A stretch of 6,532 nt of DNA from Salinisphaera sp. UBA6602. GTDB lineage: Bacteria > Pseudomonadota > Gammaproteobacteria > Nevskiales > Salinisphaeraceae. The stretch spans positions 1 to 6,532 of the forward strand of contig DJIE01000194.1 in NCBI GenBank assembly GCA_002433465.1, written 5' to 3'. Shown here piece after piece: positions 6,241 through 6,532 of the stretch (positions are counted from its first letter, which is position 1; every line of letters begins with the position of its first letter). The notes beneath the pieces are model-generated. The model had not been told where the DNA came from, did not search any database, and saw only the letters and a list, made by a program, of their open reading frames with translations. Position numbers and translations under genes: made by a program.

Positions 6241-6532
6241 TGTCGGAAGAGCCGGCCGAGTGAGTGCCGAAAGCCTCGTCGTTTGAGGCCTTCGCTTTCT
6301 GAATGAACTGCCGGGGCGAGTTTCGACTTAGGATTTCGCGCTGATGCGCGAGCCACTTCTCTTTGTTTGCCCAAAGAGAAGTAGCCAAGAGAAAGGGCAC
6401 CCTGTCTTGCGCCGATGCTGCGCGTCGGTTCCCTGCGCGGCTGCGGCGTCAAGCGGGCCAGCCGGAAACTCGCTTCGCTCAAACATCCGGCTGACTTGAT
6501 CCGCTTGTCGCCTCCACTGCTCGGCGCTACGC
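6241..6532. repeat. Hairpin-rich intergenic repeat element, continuing past the right edge
   Basis: No credible gene is seen here, only a series of stems. These are GCCTC/GAGGC (6273-6277, 6285-6289), TCGCGC/GCGCGA (6336-6341, 6346-6351), and a perfect 11-bp stem ACTTCTCTTTG/CAAAGAGAAGT (6355-6365, 6372-6382) with a 6-base loop. Last comes a long interrupted palindrome: GGCG-T-CAAGCGG (6445-6456) and AGCCGGA (6460-6466), facing TCCGGCT (6486-6492) and CCGCTTG-T-CGCC (6501-6512). The AAGAGAAGTAGCCAAGAGAA wording and the CTCGCTTCGCTCAAACATCC segment remind me of dispersed repeats in gammaproteobacterial genomes that are often mis-annotated as small proteins. The minus-strand frame over 6482-6216 (88 aa) is, in my view, such a false gene. 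Confidence 0.6.

Noticed and set aside
6216..6482. An 88-aa minus-strand frame in the repeat region
   Set aside because: It is made of the hairpin repeats themselves; such frames are typical false genes in repeat elements.
1..6532. CRISPR array, tRNA or rRNA genes
   Set aside because: The only direct repeats are the 9-bp tandem units with no spacers, and no cloverleaf or rRNA-like sequence was seen.

Overview
The window (about 6.5 kb) looks like chromosomal DNA of a GC-rich gammaproteobacterium, plausibly marine or salt-loving. The evidence is the GC-rich codon use of the long genes, a Fur-type operator, a PvdE-type exporter beside an FhuF-type reductase, and gammaproteobacterial-style short palindromic repeats between genes. 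The genus is not readable from the sequence; an Alcanivorax- or Salinisphaera-like host would fit but is only a guess.

Layout, left to right. (1) 2-646, + strand: the C-terminal effector-binding part of a LysR-type regulator whose DNA-binding half lies outside the window. (2) 647-1769: a stretch clearly less GC-rich than the rest. It holds two overlapping + strand genes of unknown function, an 85-aa basic protein and a 174-aa lipoprotein, with GGCCG-centred hairpins at both ends. (3) 4206-1770, - strand: a two-gene operon of an FhuF-like [2Fe-2S] siderophore-iron reductase and a PvdE/SyrD/YojI-type ABC exporter. A good Fur box, placed inside a candidate promoter, lies just upstream. (4) 4427-5983, + strand: a Baeyer-Villiger-type flavin monooxygenase, transcribed divergently from its own good sigma-70-like promoter and closed by a strong intrinsic terminator. 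(5) 6043-6532: no credible gene. It holds a 9-bp tandem repeat, a REPIN-like pair of inverted palindromes, and the beginning of a hairpin-rich repeat element that runs off the right edge.

The reductase and exporter make biological sense together as part of an iron-starvation response: a peptidic siderophore or related compound would be pumped out, and iron would be reductively released from the imported complex. No siderophore synthesis or receptor gene is in the window. The monooxygenase has its own promoter and no obvious iron link. The most open-ended part is the low-GC two-gene unit; I do not recognise either protein. No CRISPR array, insertion sequence, tRNA or rRNA was seen.
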